64,000 nucleotides of DNA from positions 17,634,577-17,698,576 of the forward strand of contig NC_092582.1 in NCBI RefSeq assembly GCF_037975245.1, read 5' to 3'. Origin of the DNA: Apostichopus japonicus. Lineage: Eukaryota; Echinodermata; Holothuroidea; Aspidochirotida; Stichopodidae. The notes beneath the pieces were generated by a model. It was not told the origin of the DNA. It did no database searches and was given only the letters and a program-made list of their open reading frames with translations. Shown here piece by piece: positions 50,872-57,609 of the stretch (positions are counted from its first letter, which is position 1; the number at the start of each line of letters is the position of its first letter). The position numbers and the translations under genes are program-made.

Positions 50872-51645
50872 GCTTAATACATAGAGGAACTCACCGTGCT
50901 CCCTTGTCTATGGCAAATCTAGTGTTAGACAGCTTTGAAAGAGTTTGGAGAACCTACAGAAACAAAACAAAGACTTTCATAAGATCAAGTCTAAAACCTG
51001 ACAAGAGATTTCATGGGTTATTTACATGAAACACTCAGTACATAAATACATAAATGACTAAAGTCATACCTATAAAAAATAATTAAAAATAAATTGCAAT
51101 ATGGTTTTGTATTTATTTGACTTAAATGCAGAATACTGTAGGTAGTTGAAGGAACAAATAAGTTTCAAATTTTCAACAATCTGCTCATCCTCATACATCA
51201 CAATACAGCAATAATTGGTATATATCATGATTATATCAAATAAAATATTAGGTACATACATACATACATACATACATACATACCTTCACCCATACATACA
51301 TAGACACACGTATACATACACACATACATACATACATACATATATATCATGATTATCTCATATAAAGTATGTCCTCCAATCTGGTTGACCAGATACCAAG
51401 TAAGTGTCTCAAACTGTCCCTATCTTTATGAATGACACTAATTGCAAACTTCAATTTTTCCATTTCAATATTAGGCACATACATACACACACGCATACAC
51501 CCATGTACAAACACAAGTGTTCACTAACCATCTTGAAGTTGGTGGCCTCATAAAGCCACATAGGCTCAAAAAGATCTTCTTGTCCTATATTGAAGACTGT
51601 CGAACATGCTTGGAGGAATATTCTGATGTTTCTGATGCACAGAAA
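9330..51645 (-). CDS. vav: Vav-family Rho/Rac GEF, spliced, 5' end outside window
   Basis: Vav proteins are cytoplasmic signal transducers: tyrosine phosphorylation of the acidic segment releases the DH domain, which loads GTP on Rac/Rho, while SH2 and SH3 recruit the protein to receptors. Here 23 minus-strand exons with GT-AG borders and matching phases give 726 codons plus stop. Domains by residue of the visible part: end of CH 1-58, acidic region with YxxI/L tyrosines 60-125, DH about 128-330, PH about 335-445, C1 about 455-512, linker 512-560, SH2 about 561-655, SH3 about 667-724. Vertebrate Vav proteins are about 840-880 aa with an SH3 between C1 and SH2; that SH3 is absent here. The first roughly 80-100 residues (start and first half of CH) were not found and should lie right of 64000. 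Introns range from about 0.3 to 9.4 kb. Family assignment is firm; paralogue (Vav1/2/3) is not assignable and a single invertebrate Vav is likely. Confidence 0.96.
10134..10210. repeat. palindromic TATATAGGCC array
   Basis: Four or five copies of a self-complementary unit, TATATATAGGCC/TATATA, running into a (TA)n tract. The whole block can fold on itself. It lies in the last vav intron. Confidence 0.85.
10419..10585 (-). CDS. vav: vav exon: C-terminal SH3 domain
   Basis: 167 nt (2 nt completing Glu, 55 codons); acceptor TTCAATTTTCAG, donor GTTAGT. It contains ALARALYDFSARDIRELSL, QKGDLVQV and DRGWWKGRL. ALYDF and WW are the SH3 ligand-binding signatures; vertebrate Vav has ARYDFCARDRSELSL and GWWRG here. 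Confidence 0.96.
10669..11025. mobile_element. hAT-type MITE with 8-bp target duplication
   Basis: A 357-bp element with 15-bp terminal inverted repeats (TAGGGGTGGGCAACC left; CAGGGGTGGGCAACC as reverse complement of the right end) and an exact 8-bp duplication CAGTAGCT at 10661-10668 and 11026-11033. The GGGCCGC-rich subterminal sequence is typical of non-autonomous hAT elements. It holds no transposase. Located in the intron between the last SH2 exon and the SH3 exon. Confidence 0.9.
11291..11378 (-). CDS. vav: vav exon: SH2 domain end
   Basis: 88 nt, begins phase 0, ends 1 nt of Glu; acceptor TTTACTTTCACAG, donor GTAAGT. It encodes ALVEYYKQHPLNEVF and NTVLAIPFRNF, corresponding to ELVEFYQQNSLKDCF and TLQFPFKEP of VAV1. 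Confidence 0.95.
11758..12070 (+). mobile_element. tRNA-derived SINE, near full length
   Basis: The head carries an A box (TGGCCAATTGG, 11771-11781) and B box (GGTTTGATTCC, 11812-11822). The body ends with AAAGCGCTATATAAAAAGC and a (TTA)n tail. Orientation is opposite to vav. The tail ends about 14 bp from the splice donor of an SH2 exon. Confidence 0.85.
12085..12172 (-). CDS. vav: vav exon: SH2 domain middle
   Basis: 88 nt (1 nt then 29 codons); acceptor TCATTTCACAG, donor GTAACT. It contains FDGVKHMRIISTPSQGYYLQ and ESTTFNTIE, matching YNVEVKHIKI...GLYRITEKKAF of VAV1. The donor is only about 14 bp from the tail of a SINE. Confidence 0.94.
12536..12643 (-). CDS. vav: vav exon: SH2 domain, phosphotyrosine-binding half
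   Basis: 108 nt with split codons; donor GTAAGT. It encodes YQEGIDRDRAREILENSPTG then TFIIRFRDNKYALSL. The FIIR Arg is the invariant beta-B5 arginine that binds phosphotyrosine, so SH2 is predicted functional. Confidence 0.95.
13887..14002 (-). CDS. vav: vav exon: proline-containing linker to SH2
   Basis: 116 nt, begins phase 0, ends TG of the SH2 Trp codon; acceptor CTATTTCAG, donor GTCAGT. It contains SYEQSGLLMKQPNGFPA and AIPLPVPARENLSSRPW. It ends at the first SH2 residue (Trp). The PLPVPAR stretch could be an SH3 ligand (inference). Confidence 0.88.
14567..14586 (-). CDS. vav: vav 20-nt microexon in C1-SH2 linker
   Basis: Only 20 nt. The acceptor GTTTTATTTTCAG and donor GTATGA leave AA plus KEVVRT, and the frame is continuous with both neighbours (Lys completed at the left, phase 0 at the right). 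It lies where vertebrate Vav proteins have the N-terminal SH3. Support is the splice signals and the phase fit; no homology can be claimed for six residues. Confidence 0.72.
14895..15001 (-). CDS. vav: vav exon: C1 zinc-finger second half
   Basis: 107 nt (1 nt completing Arg, 35 codons, 1 nt); donor GTGAGT. It encodes LNQGYKCSDCQIPVHKECI then a tail ending KCQSLRSK, supplying CxxC, HxxC and the last Cys of the C1 domain (VAV1 YQGYRCHRCRASAHKEC). Confidence 0.95.
15910..16011 (-). CDS. vav: vav exon: C1 zinc-finger first half
   Basis: 102 nt with split codons; acceptor GTTTCCTACACAG, donor GTACGT. It contains HHQYVYHSFPHMKATYCAVC, giving the first His and first CxxC of a C1 domain (VAV1 HDFQMF...CKAC). 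The loop between His and CxxC is about two residues longer than in VAV1. Vav C1 domains stabilise the DH-PH unit and do not bind diacylglycerol like PKC. Confidence 0.94.
17372..17820. mobile_element. fold-back element with 8-bp target duplication
   Basis: The two halves are inverted copies: left arm 17372-17530 (GGTGACATCCC, then TTCCGATGTCTCTATGTTCC) matches the reverse complement of 17660-17820. The centre is rich in TTTTTTGGGACCAA units in both orientations. CACTAATG flanks both sides exactly (17364-17371, 17821-17828). No transposase. It lies in the vav intron between PH and C1. Confidence 0.85.
18000..18127 (-). CDS. vav: vav exon: PH domain end with C-terminal helix
   Basis: 128 nt, begins phase 0, ends 2 nt of Lys; acceptor CTTCTGCCCCCAG, donor GTAAGT. 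It starts WSYCFYLQPSS and ends with the PH helix KTLEMMNKWVSAIMM, corresponding to ELKKKWMEQFEMAI in VAV1. A second AG at 18108-18109 could give a shorter 5' end, but the Trp-containing start fits the PH fold and the upstream phase. Confidence 0.93.
18210..18600. repeat. fold-back-like cluster of GACC-CGGTC palindromes
   Basis: 18213-18272 carries several ACCGAAGGTC/GACCGAGGTC units and 18477-18586 carries three AGACCATCGGTCT palindromes plus GGACCTTCGGTCT. The two clusters are in inverted relation. No clear target duplication found. Confidence 0.5.
19085..19440. repeat. dispersed TGACC-rich repeat, copy 1
   Basis: Shares blocks such as CGACCTCTGTTGACCCCAAATG, GTTCTTGTACT and CACACACCAAGTAT with the copies at 26.2 and 44.0 kb, and ends in the GCATAGGTCCTTTTTGC tail seen after the 57.6-60.8 kb satellite. 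Confidence 0.65.
19819..19899 (-). CDS. vav: vav exon: PH domain
   Basis: 27 codons, phase 0 at both ends; acceptor TTATTCTCTCAG, donor GTAGGT. It contains HDFQYSIELEHYDVEELPKG, in the position of the SYDLKDFVNLHSFQVRD strand of VAV1. It is separated from the previous exon by the largest traced intron (about 9.4 kb, 19900-29252). Confidence 0.88.
22563..22669. repeat. TATG and TA microsatellites
   Basis: Imperfect (TATG)n from 22563 grading into (TA)11 at 22648-22669. Confidence 0.9.
26180..26590. repeat. dispersed TGACC-rich repeat, copy 2
   Basis: At least two internal monomers of about 130 bp (ACCAAATATGAGATCTG, then TTGACCT, then CTTGTACTCAATGT). Includes TGACCTTTGACCT, a DR1 pair of AGGTCA half-sites on the minus strand. 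Ends in (CA)n and a GATGCAAAGGTTACGATT tail. Confidence 0.7.
27372..27403. repeat. TTAA microsatellite
   Basis: Perfect (ATTA)8. Confidence 0.95.
29253..29319 (-). CDS. vav: vav exon: PH domain strand
   Basis: 67 nt (1 nt completing Ala, then 22 codons); acceptor TTTTTTCCTTACAG, donor GTAAGT. It contains KSCFLFDKALLVCKGR, matching YAFLLDKALLICKRRG of VAV1 PH. Confidence 0.95.
29545..29790 (+). mobile_element. tRNA-derived SINE
   Basis: A box TAGCTCAAGTGG (29555-29566) and B box GGTTCGAGTCA (29602-29612) at tRNA-like spacing, then a non-tRNA body ending near a short TCCTGCTTGCAGGA hairpin and an A-rich TACATACACAAACAA tail. A different family from the SINE at 11758. It lies in the short intron between two PH exons. 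Confidence 0.75.
30382..30471 (-). CDS. vav: vav exon: PH domain start
   Basis: 90 nt with split codons at both ends (1 nt, 2 nt); donor GTAAGT. It contains ELGRLHLDGELKIR, equivalent to YGRPKIDGELKI, the first strand of the Vav PH domain. Confidence 0.94.
30658..30686. repeat. GAT microsatellite
   Basis: (GAT)9 following an A run, 190 bp right of a PH exon. Confidence 0.95.
30780..31720. other. T+G-rich intronic segment without exon
   Basis: Most bases on the plus strand are T or G and C is rare. No exon or repeat unit recognised. See finding. Confidence 0.4.
31855..31928 (-). CDS. vav: vav exon: end of DH, DH-PH linker
   Basis: 74 nt, begins phase 0, ends 2 nt of a Ser codon; acceptor CATTTTCCCAG, donor GTCAGT. 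It encodes DLSDFCNEVKRDYEQLETLQ and a short tail, matching the NEVKRDNETLxxI motif unique to Vav DH domains. Confidence 0.95.
32697..34316. repeat. 38-bp minisatellite in vav intron
   Basis: About 43 tandem copies of a 38-bp unit (AGCTGCACAAGGACACCAAC then AGCACACACTAGTTCTGT), with 37- and 39-bp variants. Groups of about five units repeat as a block of roughly 190 bp (for example around 32968, 33159 and 33348). It creates several Cys-rich spurious open frames on the minus strand. It sits between two DH exons. Confidence 0.95.
34454..34525 (-). CDS. vav: vav exon: DH domain
   Basis: 24 codons, phase 0 at both ends; acceptor TTTTCATTTCAG, donor GTGAGT. It begins ELNKRTNDNHPEKDEIF and ends KALQAMK, matching ELVKHT...LxxALDAMR of VAV1. 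It sits about 140 bp from the right edge of the 38-bp minisatellite. Confidence 0.94.
35087..35182 (-). CDS. vav: vav exon: DH domain catalytic helix (CR3)
   Basis: 32 codons, phase 0 at both ends; acceptor TTCATTGCAG, donor GTGAGG. It contains FNLRSLLSLPMQRMLKYHLL, the Dbl-family CR3 signature (PMQRxLKYxLLL). This helix forms the Rho GTPase switch-contact surface, so the GEF is expected to be catalytically competent. Confidence 0.96.
35745..36440. repeat. 53-bp minisatellite in vav intron
   Basis: About 13 copies of a 53-bp unit (CAACATAAAGGCACATCTAT, ACAGTATTAC, ACACATCAAATAACCCATGT, GTG). A variant with CACCATGTAGG recurs every third unit (about 159 bp), so there is a 3-mer higher-order unit. 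Because 159 is divisible by 3, a spurious 169-codon frame runs through it. Confidence 0.95.
36441..36960. repeat. degenerate flank of the 53-bp array
   Basis: Scattered remnants of the unit (GCACATCTAT, ACAGTA, CACCAT-A-GGCA) that can no longer be aligned as strict tandem copies. Confidence 0.55.
36961..42067. other. vav intron without recognised gene
   Basis: I see no exon. It holds pyrimidine and C/G homopolymer tracts (37860-37960, 38525-38565, 39060-39075), an A/T-rich sequence and a short CT run at 39819-39834. Confidence 0.55.
42068..42268 (-). CDS. vav: vav exon: DH domain (CR2)
   Basis: 67 codons, phase 0 at both ends; acceptor TCATTCCAG, donor GTAAGA. It starts ELLKVHSEMYDKI and contains FRDKLLIYGEYVSKL, corresponding to FxxYGRYCSxL of Vav DH helices. 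It is the longest exon of the gene in this window. GC content of the exon is visibly higher than the flanking introns. Confidence 0.95.
42792..43201. mobile_element. hAT-type MITE with 8-bp target duplication
   Basis: A 410-bp element with perfect 15-bp terminal inverted repeats (CAGGGTTGTCCAACC and its reverse complement) and exact flanking duplication ACTTATAA (42784-42791, 43202-43209). Subterminal CGGGCCGGAC/GGGCCACAT blocks resemble those of the element at 10669. It lies between two DH exons. Confidence 0.92.
43784..43852 (-). CDS. vav: vav exon: DH domain
   Basis: 23 codons, phase 0 at both ends; acceptor CCCCTACAG, donor GTAAGC. It encodes EFISPLKLAITREDKDKIF then CNIE, matching FLKPLxxF...IFINIE of Vav DH helix 1-2. 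Confidence 0.94.
44030..44460. repeat. dispersed TGACC-rich repeat, copy 3
   Basis: Two diverged monomers carrying TTGACCTCTGATGACC, AAGTGACCTTTGACCTC and ACAATAGAGTTCTTGTACT, same orientation as the other copies. Confidence 0.7.
45824..45910. repeat. ATT/ATTAC microsatellite
   Basis: (AT)n followed by interrupted ATTATTAC units. Confidence 0.85.
45962..46013 (-). repeat. tRNA-Thr-like fragment
   Basis: On the minus strand GGGCTTGTAACCC forms an anticodon arm with loop CTTGTAA (anticodon TGT) and is followed at the right spacing by the T-loop sequence AATTCGATTCC. The stem has only three good pairs and no clear acceptor stem, so it is a decayed tRNA or a SINE head. Confidence 0.4.
46257..46289. 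repeat. GA microsatellite
   Basis: (GA)16, about 50 bp from the 3' border of a DH exon. Confidence 0.95.
46341..46424 (-). CDS. vav: vav exon: DH domain start (CR1)
   Basis: 28 codons, phase 0 at both ends; donor GTAAGT. It encodes RRDYCLNEISETEGKYVEAL, the first DH helix with the conserved ExxxTExxYVxxL pattern carrying the catalytic Glu of Dbl-family GEFs. Confidence 0.95.
47570..47702 (-). CDS. vav: vav exon: acidic region with three further tyrosines
   Basis: 133 nt (1 nt completing Asp, then 44 codons); acceptor CTTTTAG, donor GTGAGT. It contains EDIYSTTDDIYAPI and DEDIYDDLVS. The last motif corresponds to the EIYEDL motif at VAV1 Tyr174, the key inhibitory helix that plugs the DH active site. 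With the previous exon there are four acidic-region tyrosines, against three in human VAV1. Confidence 0.94.
47770..47830. repeat. GGGA-rich purine tract
   Basis: Nearly pure purine on the plus strand (GGGAGGGAGGGAG, then (GA)n, then GGGAGG); its minus-strand copy is a pyrimidine tract near the acceptor side of the acidic-region exon. Confidence 0.85.
48448..48513 (-). CDS. vav: vav exon: start of acidic region, first tyrosine
   Basis: 66 nt with 1 nt and 2 nt split codons; donor GTAAGT. It encodes PFYLGEERIDDDIYGGLGDD, aligning with the EDIYSGLSD motif around Tyr142 of human VAV1. By family knowledge this tyrosine is a Src/Syk-family target whose phosphorylation relieves autoinhibition. Confidence 0.93.
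48983..49030. repeat. perfect 22-bp inverted repeat, 4-nt loop
   Basis: TTGAATATTCATATAGTCAT TG, then TTAT, then the exact reverse complement ending at 49030. No mismatch. Confidence 0.95.
50781..50872. repeat. TA microsatellite
   Basis: GATA and TATG units leading into a long uninterrupted (AT)n, ending 23 bp before a CH exon. Confidence 0.95.
50895..50953 (-). CDS. vav: vav exon: last CH helix
   Basis: 59 nt, begins phase 0 and ends with 2 nt of an Arg codon. Acceptor is TTTCTGTAG, donor is GTGAGT. It encodes VLQTLSKLSNTRFAIDKGA, matching the CH end of Vav proteins (TLSxLSxxxIAxxxGI). The next exon completes Arg to give GARPF, like IRPFP in vertebrates. Confidence 0.93.
51252..51346. repeat. 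TACA microsatellite
   Basis: (TACA)n in two blocks with ACAC interruptions. Confidence 0.9.
51529..51645 (-). CDS. vav: vav exon: second half of calponin-homology domain
   Basis: 39 codons, phase 0 at both ends. Acceptor is TCTTTGACAG, donor is GTTAGT. The translation FLCIRNIRIFLQAC followed by a segment ending LFEPMWLYEATNFKM matches the CH helix of Vav proteins (human FLCLKNIRTFL and ELFEAFDLF). In Vav the CH domain contributes to autoinhibition by contacting the DH/C1 region. The preceding exon or exons (start codon, RDGVLLC motif) are not in the window. Confidence 0.93.
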
Positions 51646-54600
51646 CTGTCAAAGAGAAAGAGAAGAGAGAAAAATAAGAATATAAGAGGGAATGAAACAA
51701 ATTTCATCCAGGTTTCAAGTGACATGTATGATCATGCAATGACCATCTTAGTACACTGAATATACAAAATCCCCTCCCACTCCCCCCACCCCCCCCCCTT
51801 GATGGGGAGTGGAAGAGGCAAGTCATTAAAGACTGTAGAATTTCTCCATTAAAGAGCTTATTCTGTTTAACGTACCGAAAATAAACAAAAATTGCACACT
51901 GTTTTTCCGCATTCTAAATAGAATTTAATATCCATATAATTTTTTTTTTTTAAACAGGAGGGTTTGACCAAAATACTACTCCAAAATCAAAATTCCGTAC
52001 ATGCAGAAGAGATGATACTAACTGATTTCATAGTATGTTAATAAACATTATAATACAAAGACAACTTTGCTTTTTGTACGACAAAATGCACAAACCCGAT
52101 GATGCAGTACCAAAACAAAATAATTGAACTATGTGCTTGCCTCTCTACAACTCTAGAAACCCCTTCGCTATGTATGCTTTTCTCCTTCTTTTTGCACATA
52201 AATCAGACTTCATTGATCTTGGAAAATTGTTCTTCGTATCAGAAACTAAAGCAGGACTTGAGTCTACTTTAACTTTTAGCCTGTTTTCATGATTACATTT
52301 CTTAGATCACATCCCCCCCCCCCGCCCTCCCCCCAGAAAAATCTGTGCTTTGATTAATTATAAGCAACGATACTTCCCAGGGGACAAAAAAATACCAACA
52401 GGACATTTTACGGTGCAAAATCTCTACCAAAAACATATATACTGTATTAAATGTTTTACGAATGGACACTTGAGCAATGAAGTCACCAGGGCACAGCAGT
52501 TTGAAGGCATGGTATGTATAGGAGAGAGGTAATCTGAGGAACGAAGCCAAACTAATATAGTGTCTATTCCAACTTTATGACAACACTGGTGTCGCAAAAA
52601 AAAAAAAAAATTGCGAACAGACCGAATAACTACGGCATGGGTTAGACCTTTCTGCCATTGAAAAGTTTTGACAATTTAAAAAAAAAAGTAGTTGACAATT
52701 CTTATCACAAATGAATGTCACGTCTGTTCATATGTACAATATGATGATATGGCATTAATCATATCTAAGTAAACACATATTGCACCACTCAGCCAGGTTT
52801 AATTTGCACCATAGAGTATATATATAGATATGTAGCCTTGTAAGTGATTCTTTGCAGGAAACAATTATCAAGCGTGGGATAGGATTACAAAGAACTGAAG
52901 ATCATTTCTCGGGACAGTATATTTGTACGTATTTATATATTTGTTTATATTGGGAGTTTTCTTTCGTATATAAAGAGGGAAGTATGCGATGGCTTGCTCG
53001 ACAGAATCGTCAACAGTCAACAATCGTTCAGTATCTTGGGTGAAATTTGCAATCCCATTTCCTTACATGTACTTGACTGTTTTTGCTAAATAGTGATCTA
53101 TTTCGCTGAAATTGTCAATTTGTAACAAAATAGACCTTTCGAAGCAAACAAGAGTGATGTCATAGCTGTGCTTGCTATAGTGTTTTCGATCAGTTGTTTT
53201 CTTTTTATCTTGGAAAGGCCAAAGGTTTTTTTTTTATTCTTCTTCTTCTTTCTAATATCCCAGCCAGTTTCCTTACATCCATTTACTTGTCTCTGTACAC
53301 ACAAAAAAAAAAGGAATTTAAAGAGAAATCCCTTCCCTGCCACTTTCTGTGTTATAAATTACACCAAATTACATTGGAATGTTGGAATCCCATTACAGCA
53401 ACACACAAAAATTTGTCTACATTTTCCTAGACATTTCTTGTGTGTATGTGTGTGACTGTGTGTGTGTGTTTTTCTTTTTTCTTCTAAGAACATGATTACA
53501 ATTCATCAATCAAAAAGGTGACTGACTTGTTCCTCACTCTAAACAGACTCTAATTACTCCATAATTAACTACAGTACCACACTGAGCTCCAAGAGATACA
53601 CAGCTGCTACTAATGTGTCTGATCCGACAATTATCGTCGCAGAAAATAAAAGTACTCTGACACTAAAAATGAATTACTCAAGATTCTTCTCGATACACAT
53701 CCTCGAGAAACACACTTAACGACGGCGTCCCTGTTTCTGTTTCTCTGAGCACATTCTTCTGACTTGTTGAGAAACAATTTGTAGATTCTTCTGTCCAATT
53801 TTACAGTCTAAAATGTAGCATTCATTTGAGCTAGTGCTCGCAAATATTCCAGCTCTGTGCTGATGTGAACAAGCACTAGCCGTGAGGTGTTATGCTAGAT
53901 TAATCATGCGGTGTAATTACCAGCTCTATGCATACTGAATTAATTAAGAGTGCCACAGGCATTTTATTCTTCGCACAAAGCCTACACTAAAATATATGCA
54001 ACTATGCATATTTCTGCGGGTCCTTTCATAGCAGATTAATACACTCATCAAATGGTCAGCATCCAGCTGCAGCACCGACAATCGTCTCTACTAAATTCTG
54101 AAGGATCGAAAAAGGTGACGCAAAGTCAGATCTTAATGTTTGACTTTTCTATTTCTCCTTTAATATCTAATTCCTTCTTTTTCTTTGTCATATTTCTCTA
54201 ATTTGGTTTTCAATAATATTCGAACTCACGACACTACGCTGTATTATATTTCTTCAGGGAAGAGACTGTATTGATAAATGTTTAGGCACGATGATGCAAA
54301 AGTCTGCTAGAGTTACACAAAGATGCGACTAATTAATTTTCTGCGGTAATAATATCTGGGTGCCAAAAGGGGTTCTGTGATAGTATGCGGAACTAGATTT
54401 ACCCAAATTATCTGCAGTGAACATATATTTCCAGGAAAGTTGGAACAAATTTAACTAAAAGAAAATGAATAATTTTATCAACTAAATCTATTAATTGATG
54501 TTACAAGCAAAAATTTACGACCAAGGCTGATTAACCAAGGTAACATCTCCTCACCATGACAACAGGCTTTCTTGTATCTTGCACAAATGTTCCAACATTA

Positions 54601-54949
54601 ATACTTGGAACTTACGAAACCATACAGAGACCCACCCAACAAGATTCTCAGGGAAAAGTTCCTGGTTTGGGGATTTTATCTTTCCATATATATGCACTTT
54701 CCCATTTACCTAAGCTACATGACTGGAAACGTTTGCTGCAAAATAAAAGCAGTGAAATAAGTCGATTATGTTAGGTAAGGAAATCTTGTCGATTGTTTAG
54801 TTGTTAACCCACTTATCATGCCAGTGCGTATTTATGTCAGTGCATTTACTGGCGAAGTGGGCAAACGGCTTAATTCACTGGCATTTAGCCAGTCAACAGC
54901 CTGAAATTTCGAGGCCTGTGAAATATACTGGATAGCTTTAAGTTCACGA
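51646..54949. other. vav 5' intron, no gene seen
   Basis: Searched for the remaining CH motifs (RDGVLLC, LLN) on the minus strand without success. Contains C runs (51788-51800, 52312-52322) and AT-rich sequence only. Confidence 0.5.
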
Positions 54950-55345
54950 ATGAGACGCACTAACAGTGGTAGCTCATATCTATTCTAAACTATGCTGTGC
55001 AGCTACTAAGTTGAGTTAACCTAGGAGATGCACTACCAATAGTAGCTCATCTCTATTCTAAACTATGCTGTGCAGCTTCTAAGTTGAGTTAACCGAGGAG
55101 ATGCACTACCAATAGTAGCTCATCTCTATTCTAAACTATGCTGTGCAGCTACTAAGTTGAGTTGACCATGGAGCTTCACTACCAATGGTAGCTCATCTCT
55201 ATTCTAAACTACAGTAACGCTGTGCAGCTTTTAAGTTGAGATGACCGAGGAGATGCACTACCAATGTTAGCTCATAGCTATTCTAAACTATTAATGCTGT
55301 GCAGCTTTTAAGTTGAGTTGACTACCAGCGGTGGCTCATTGATCA
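54950..55345. repeat. 73-79 bp tandem repeat, five copies
   Basis: The unit contains CTATGCTGTGCAGCTACTAA, GTTGAGTTAACC and ATGCACTACCAATAGTAGCT. Copies at 54996, 55069, 55142, 55221 and 55298 (position of TGTGCAGCT). The first three are 73 bp apart; later ones gained small insertions. Confidence 0.93.
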
Positions 55346-57609
55346 TCCTATCACCTTCAGCTACATGCTACGATCCACATGGACGATGTCAATGGACGAC
55401 GGATATGGAACTCCATGGAGACCGTGGAATGAAAGGTCAACTTAATAACTGAAGTAAAGCGGTATGGGTGCCTGTAATTAACCAATAAAAATGAGACCTC
55501 CGAGAGTAGGATTTAATTGACTTCAATGGGGTGTCAAATTTAGCTTGTGTGCTAAGTACAAGTTCACCATCAAACATGCTTGATATTAGTTTCATTTAGT
55601 GGTGTGTGTTGACCTTTTACACAAATTAACCTTGTATAGATTGGTGACAAGTGTACATAAGAAAAAGATACTAGTAGTGTTTGGATGGAAATCACAAGTG
55701 GGGGAAGATGACAAAGGGGGGGGGAAGGGGGTGGGGTGAGTCTTCTAAAAACTCACGAGAAGGTACAATCTGCAAGTTCATATAAGATGTCTCCATGAAG
55801 GGTTCTTTTTACACTTAGGGAAGCAAAATCCCTGCGCTGAGTGTTGCCTAGTTACTGGATCTACTGCATCTGCTGATTATTATTGCTTTGACTTTTGTTG
55901 TTTTTGTTTGTTTTGTTTGTTTGTTGTTTTTATGTTTCTTGTTTATGTTTTTTGGCAACTGCTGTGTTCATCATTGTACAATAGAAATAGCAGGCAAACT
56001 AAAGAATTAATTAGCTTAGAGCAGATGAAAATCTTGCTGCAAATGCAGAAGGAAGAAAATGGGGACAGCAATCCACAAGTGAGTTGGTGCCGAGGGAGGG
56101 AGGAGGGAGGGGAGAAAAAAAAGGGTAAATTGCGTAAAAGTAACCAAAAAATTTTGCAAGTTAGCTAGATGGGAAAATGACTTGATCGAATGAAGAAAAA
56201 CTACCAGAAGGTCTGCAATAATAACCTATGAAAAAGTATTTCAGGTTTTGCACTCCAGCCACAGTGTGTGATTTTACATTCTTCCTTAACATTTTTACCC
56301 ACCATGTTGCCATACCTACGGAGCTGGTAAACACATCGTATACATTCAAGTTTCCAAAACCAAATATTCCACGAACCAATCAGGAGGTTTGCAATTTAAG
56401 ACAGCGTTAACTATTAAAAAAAATATTTTTTAAATTGCTCTTTAGTAAGATTCTTCAAATTCTGTGAGGATCACAATTCCAAGTTTACTGTCTTGATCCA
56501 CTGTTTCCTGAGCTGAATCTAATTGAAACATACCCCCCTCCCCCTTAGCTGGAACTTCTGCCATTACCACCCCCAGTTTTATACTGGGGGTGGTAATGGC
56601 ACCAGAATGGAACACCCAAACCGAGTAAAAAAGACACCACTGAACGACTGTGATTCTTAAGTATGCTTCAATTCGTGTAAATGATTTATGCATCTTCTTC
56701 AGCAGCACCACTGGAGAGTTGAGCTGCGTTTCTGAGTACCGGAATGAAGTTCTTTCTCGGATCATGTTTCGCCTGCTTTGATGATTGCGTGCATCCAGTG
56801 ATGCTGCTAATATGACTACCTCTGCATATTTTATATTCCTTCTAGGCATGGCTCTTGGAGCGTCTGTCACTCAGGGTTGGTCGATAAGTCTCGAATGAGG
56901 CAGCATGGTTACCAATGCAGGATTCTGCATCCGGGACGCAATCTTTTCGCCAGGGACGCAAACTCTTCAAATTGGCAGACGCAAAATTTTCTTTTGAGAA
57001 ACAATTTTCTTTTGAGAAAGTACACAGACTCACAGCTAGCCTAGGCAAAACATATCAAAGCACATTTTCGAATGAACATCTTTCTTTCCTTTTTTTTTCA
57101 AAAAGAACCACAACTTCTCTAAAAAACCAAAATTTCTAACAATCCTACTGATGATTGAATTTGTTTGGAAACAAATGAATCATAACGATCAAGGGCAAGG
57201 TTACAGAGTTAACAACAATTCCATCACAGAGATTTTCTTGCTAAAAATAGTCATTGATGCTTTTTCCATATTCCCTGTGATCTGATTAGCTAATCGTCGA
57301 TTACCCATTGTCTGGAAACTTTCTTGCTTCTGAACAGGTGAAAAGTCCGAACAAAAACAACAAGAGCCCAAGGGCACTGTGGTTCCTTGCTTGGGGTATA
57401 TGACAATACACATAATATTATCAAGCAAGATTGGGCTGAAATAGTCCAAGTAATTGTGGTCCTACATGTTCCCATAAAGTAACCAACACTATAGCCAACA
57501 CTTTTGTGATCACAAAATGTGATCGGATTTTTTATTAAAAGCCACTTTTGAGATCTAAATATGGCGTCGAAAATGTAAGAAATATAAGAGACCTACAAGC
57601 GTGTAAACA
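55346..57609. other. vav 5' intron, no gene seen
   Basis: A 142-codon minus-strand frame (56442-56870) covers this stretch but shows no splice context or recognisable domain. A perfect hairpin lies inside it. Confidence 0.5.
56560..56600. repeat. perfect 18-bp inverted repeat, 5-nt loop
   Basis: GCCATTACCACCCCCAGT, TTTAT, then the exact reverse complement. GC-rich stem in an AT-rich region. Confidence 0.95.

Noticed and set aside
56442-56870. 142-codon minus-strand open frame
   Set aside because: No family recognised; contains a perfect hairpin and low-complexity C runs; cannot be phased with vav exons.
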